From Candidatus Delongbacteria bacterium (GTDB taxonomy: Bacteria; Delongbacteria; UBA4055): DNA of 23,718 nt. Shown in pieces: positions 21,975 to 23,718 of the stretch. The first letter of the stretch is position 1. Each line of letters begins with the position of its first letter. The stretch spans positions 1 through 23,718 of the forward strand of contig JAQICF010000127.1 of assembly GCA_027858795.1 (NCBI GenBank), in the 5' to 3' direction. Position numbers and translations under genes: made by a program. The notes beneath the pieces are model-generated. The model ran no database searches and was not told the origin of the DNA. It saw only the letters and a program-made list of their open reading frames with translations.

Positions 21975-22847
21975 ATGAATAAAGAAGCTAAAGAAAAATA
22001 TCTTATTCAATTAAAGATGAAGAATTATAGTAATAGTACATTAAAGTCCTACGGTTACTGCTTTGATCTGTTTTTAGAACACTTTAAGAATACAGATATA
22101 AATAATTTGACTAAAGAAGATATAACTAATTTTTTGTATCAAGAAATCCAAAATGGACTATCATACGGATATCAGAATCAGATAATTAATGCGATAAAAT
22201 TTTATTACGAAAAAGTCTTGGGAAGAAAAAGAGAATTGTATAACATACCAAGAGCGAAAAGACCAATAAAATTACCTACGGTATTCAGTGAAGAAGAAAT
22301 AATTACACTTATAGGAAATATTGAAAACCTGAAACATAAGTCGGTACTATACCTTATTTACTCAGCGGGGTTAAGAATAAGTGAATCAGTAAATTTGAAG
22401 GTTGCTGATATTGACTCAAAGCGAAATATTATAGTTGTCAGAGGTGGTAAAGGCAAGAAGGACAGAACTACACTACTATCACAAAAACTCCTAATGATGC
22501 TGAGAGAATATTACAGACAGTACCGTCCCAAAGAATATCTTTTCGAGGGTCAGTCAGGTGGAAAGTATTCTATTAAAAGTATTCAAAAAACTTTTAATGC
22601 AGCTTTAAAGAAGTCAGGGATTAGGAAGAAAGCTACTGTTCATTCTTTAAGACATAGCTTTGCAACTCATCTTCTGGAAAGAGGTACTGATCTTAGGTAT
22701 ATTCAGGAACTACTTGGCCATAACAGTTCGAAAACAACTGAGATATATACACATATAACAAAAAAGGGTATGGATAAAATCACCAGTCCGTTGGACAACC
22801 TAGAAGTACATGAGAAAAAAAGGAAGTACGGCGTGTTGCCATTTTGA
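21975..22847 (+). CDS. XerC/XerD-type tyrosine recombinase (integrase)
   Basis: A 290-residue tyrosine recombinase. Residues 5-85 form the SAM-like core-binding domain (YSNSTLKSYGYCFDLFLEHF). The catalytic domain keeps every active residue: R134 in SAGLRISE, K159 in GGKGKKDR, H223-x2-R226 in HSLRHSFATHLLE, H249 in LLGHNSSKTTEIY and nucleophile Y258. It lacks the extra segment between the Lys and the HxxR motif that marks integron integrases. It may be a mobile-element integrase rather than the chromosomal dimer resolvase, since it stands alone next to an A+T-rich orphan gene and a palindrome. Stop is TGA. Start ATG 21975 has no strong RBS. Confidence 0.9.
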   Translation: MNKEAKEKYLIQLKMKNYSNSTLKSYGYCFDLFLEHFKNTDINNLTKEDITNFLYQEIQNGLSYGYQNQIINAIKFYYEKVLGRKRELYNIPRAKRPIKLPTVFSEEEIITLIGNIENLKHKSVLYLIYSAGLRISESVNLKVADIDSKRNIIVVRGGKGKKDRTTLLSQKLLMMLREYYRQYRPKEYLFEGQSGGKYSIKSIQKTFNAALKKSGIRKKATVHSLRHSFATHLLERGTDLRYIQELLGHNSSKTTEIYTHITKKGMDKITSPLDNLEVHEKKRKYGVLPF

Positions 22848-22877
22848 TTAGGTATAGTTTCAAAAAATAACACTACT

Positions 22878-22900
22878 AAAAAAAGCCTACGTCTTTTTTT
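22878..22900. terminator. A/T-rich hairpin downstream of the recombinase
   Basis: AAAAAAAG (22878-22885) and CTTTTTTT (22893-22900) pair around CCTACGT. The stem is weak apart from one G-C pair, but the T-tract would serve as a terminator tail. The rest of the 286-bp gap to the next gene holds one further hairpin, TAGTTGA-GTGA-TCAACTA at 23039-23056, and nothing else I can identify. Confidence 0.5.
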
Positions 22901-23133
22901 CATACGTTGTCTGACATTCTTGGGGGTTTCTAAGATATAAAGAAAAAAACTTGCCAATATAATATAAAAATTTATTATGTATGAGTATTAAATGCGTAAG
23001 TATAGGGACAGGTGATTACTGATTTGGATGGCATATTGTAGTTGAGTGATCAACTATTATAATGAAGAAGATAACCGATTAAAGCTGAGACTTACGAGAC
23101 AATTAAGAGAGCAATTAACTAAAGGTATTCAAA

Positions 23134-23625
23134 ATGATAAAAAAAGAAAATTATACAAAAAAACAAATTGTTTATAATTTTACTAAAAATATTCTAAATT
23201 CGAGTTTGGATTATCTGATTATATTTAGTTTAGTTTCATTTGTATTTGTATTATTTGAATTCAAAATTGAATTCCTGTTTATCCAAATTTTTAATATTTC
23301 TAGATCTTATTTATCACTATCTTTGCTATTTGCTTTTTGTTTATTTGCATTCGGTATTATTTCGCATAGAAATGATTATGTAAAGCATAATGTAAAGCTT
23401 ATGAACAGTATTGTATTTAATAACAATATGGTCACAGGTCTTTTTTTGATATTTATTGAAATTTTTGGAATAATAATTATTTTATACCAATACAAGCATT
23501 CTATTGGAAATGGATTTTTAAAAGGTCAGGATGTGTGGTCATTATTTATATTGAATAAATTCAAAATTAGAAAAAAGTATGCAGTTTACTCCTCTGTTTC
23601 TAATGAATTTTCGTTTTTTGTTTGA
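23134..23625 (+). CDS. Orphan A+T-rich membrane protein
   Basis: A 163-residue protein of no recognised family. After a basic N-terminus, hydrophobic helices lie at about 25-48, 60-78 and 95-118, with a short fourth candidate near 132-140; the tail is basic and aromatic. Base use is far more A+T-rich than the housekeeping genes to the left, as is typical of recently acquired or cassette genes. AAAGG lies about 8 nt before ATG 23134. It follows the recombinase in the same orientation and is followed by a GC-richer palindrome. It ends at TGA, and the frame then stays open to the window edge, which I treat as chance. Confidence 0.55.
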   Translation: MIKKENYTKKQIVYNFTKNILNSSLDYLIIFSLVSFVFVLFEFKIEFLFIQIFNISRSYLSLSLLFAFCLFAFGIISHRNDYVKHNVKLMNSIVFNNNMVTGLFLIFIEIFGIIIILYQYKHSIGNGFLKGQDVWSLFILNKFKIRKKYAVYSSVSNEFSFFV

Positions 23626-23673
23626 GGTGTTATTTCTTCCTCCTATAGCAAAAATTTTACCACCCAGTACGGA

Positions 23674-23710
23674 AACACTAAGACCATGCCGTGGAGTGGG
23701 CATCGGTGTT
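23674..23710. repeat. GC-richer imperfect palindrome at the window edge
   Basis: ACCATGCC (23683-23690) pairs with GGCAT-c-GGT (23699-23707) around GTGGAGTG, and AACAC (23674-23678) can alternatively pair with GTGTT (23706-23710). The last 60 bases of the window are clearly richer in G+C than the preceding gene. It could be a recombination site or cassette boundary; the window ends before its full extent is visible. Confidence 0.5.
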
Positions 23711-23718
23711 CTGGCGCT

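Noticed and set aside
21975..22847. Integron integrase (IntI) with attC sites downstream
   Set aside because: The protein lacks the additional segment between the catalytic Lys and HxxR motifs, and no GTTRRRY/RYYYAAC core pair could be found in 22848-23718.
22848..22954. Read-through of the recombinase TGA (frame stays open for about 35 codons)
   Set aside because: The protein already has its full usual length at the TGA, the extension resembles no conserved domain, and no convincing hairpin of SECIS spacing was found.
23626..23718. Read-through of the orphan gene's TGA (frame open to the window edge)
   Set aside because: Only 31 codons of GC-richer sequence that overlap the palindrome; the only nearby stem would involve the UGA itself. 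Probably chance.
1..23718. CRISPR array, tRNA or rRNA genes
   Set aside because: No regularly spaced direct repeats of CRISPR type were seen (the 34-bp repeat is contiguous without spacers), and no recognisable tRNA or rRNA sequence was noticed by eye.

Overview
The window (about 65% A+T, tightly packed genes) most likely comes from an anaerobic, Gram-negative, diderm bacterium. LPS-transport genes, an outer-membrane porin and lipoproteins point to a diderm. Heterodisulfide-reductase-type (Hdr) electron carriers and abundant Fe-S proteins point to anaerobic metabolism. Gene style and repeat types suggest a member of the FCB group (for example a Cloacimonadota-, Marinimicrobia- or Delongbacteria-like lineage), but no rRNA or other decisive marker is present, so this is a weak inference.

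Region 1 (1-12883, + strand) is a sulfur/selenium-trafficking and electron-transfer cluster. It holds a partial gene, a 4Fe-4S FlxB/AsrA-like protein, a FlxA/AsrB-like NAD(P)H-flavin protein, HdrC, TusA, a YedE/YeeE permease, a rhodanese lipoprotein, a tandem-rhodanese lipoprotein, an OprO/P-like porin, a two-domain periplasmic sulfurtransferase and a giant HdrA-GltD-HdrA fusion that ends at a strong terminator. The predicted locations run from outer membrane through periplasm and inner membrane to cytosolic carrier and flavin/Fe-S reductases, so the cluster reads as a route for a sulfur (or selenium) species and its electrons.

The main discovery is that three genes of this cluster carry an in-frame UGA that appears to encode selenocysteine: YedE (UGA 3973-3975, exactly at the family's conserved Cys), the porin (UGA 6924-6926, with 110 codons of good porin sequence after it) and the rhodanese lipoprotein (UGA 4790-4792, which would give a C-terminal Gly-Gly-Sec-Gly tail). 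Each UGA is followed by a hairpin whose apical loop begins 15-18 nt downstream, as expected of bacterial SECIS elements. Conventional ORF calling splits the first two genes and truncates the third. No confidently assigned core gene in the window uses UGA as its stop.

Region 2 (12914-15450, + strand) holds an iodotyrosine-deiodinase-like nitroreductase, a MATE efflux protein and a small 2Fe-2S ferredoxin with a Cys-rich tail. Region 3 (15456-21707, - strand) is a small membrane protein plus a housekeeping envelope block transcribed as cdsA, rsfS, coaX, lptA-like, lptB, rpoN. Region 4 (21975-23718) is accessory: an Xer-type tyrosine recombinase, an A+T-rich orphan membrane protein and a GC-richer palindrome at the window edge.

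Intergenic gaps are populated by several families of short palindromic repeats: GAGACG...CGTCTC units, GTCAT...ATGAC units, and CAAGTGG/CAGTGGTTAG-type repeats. No rRNA, tRNA or CRISPR array was seen, and the Sec machinery (selA, selB, selC, selD) is not in the window.
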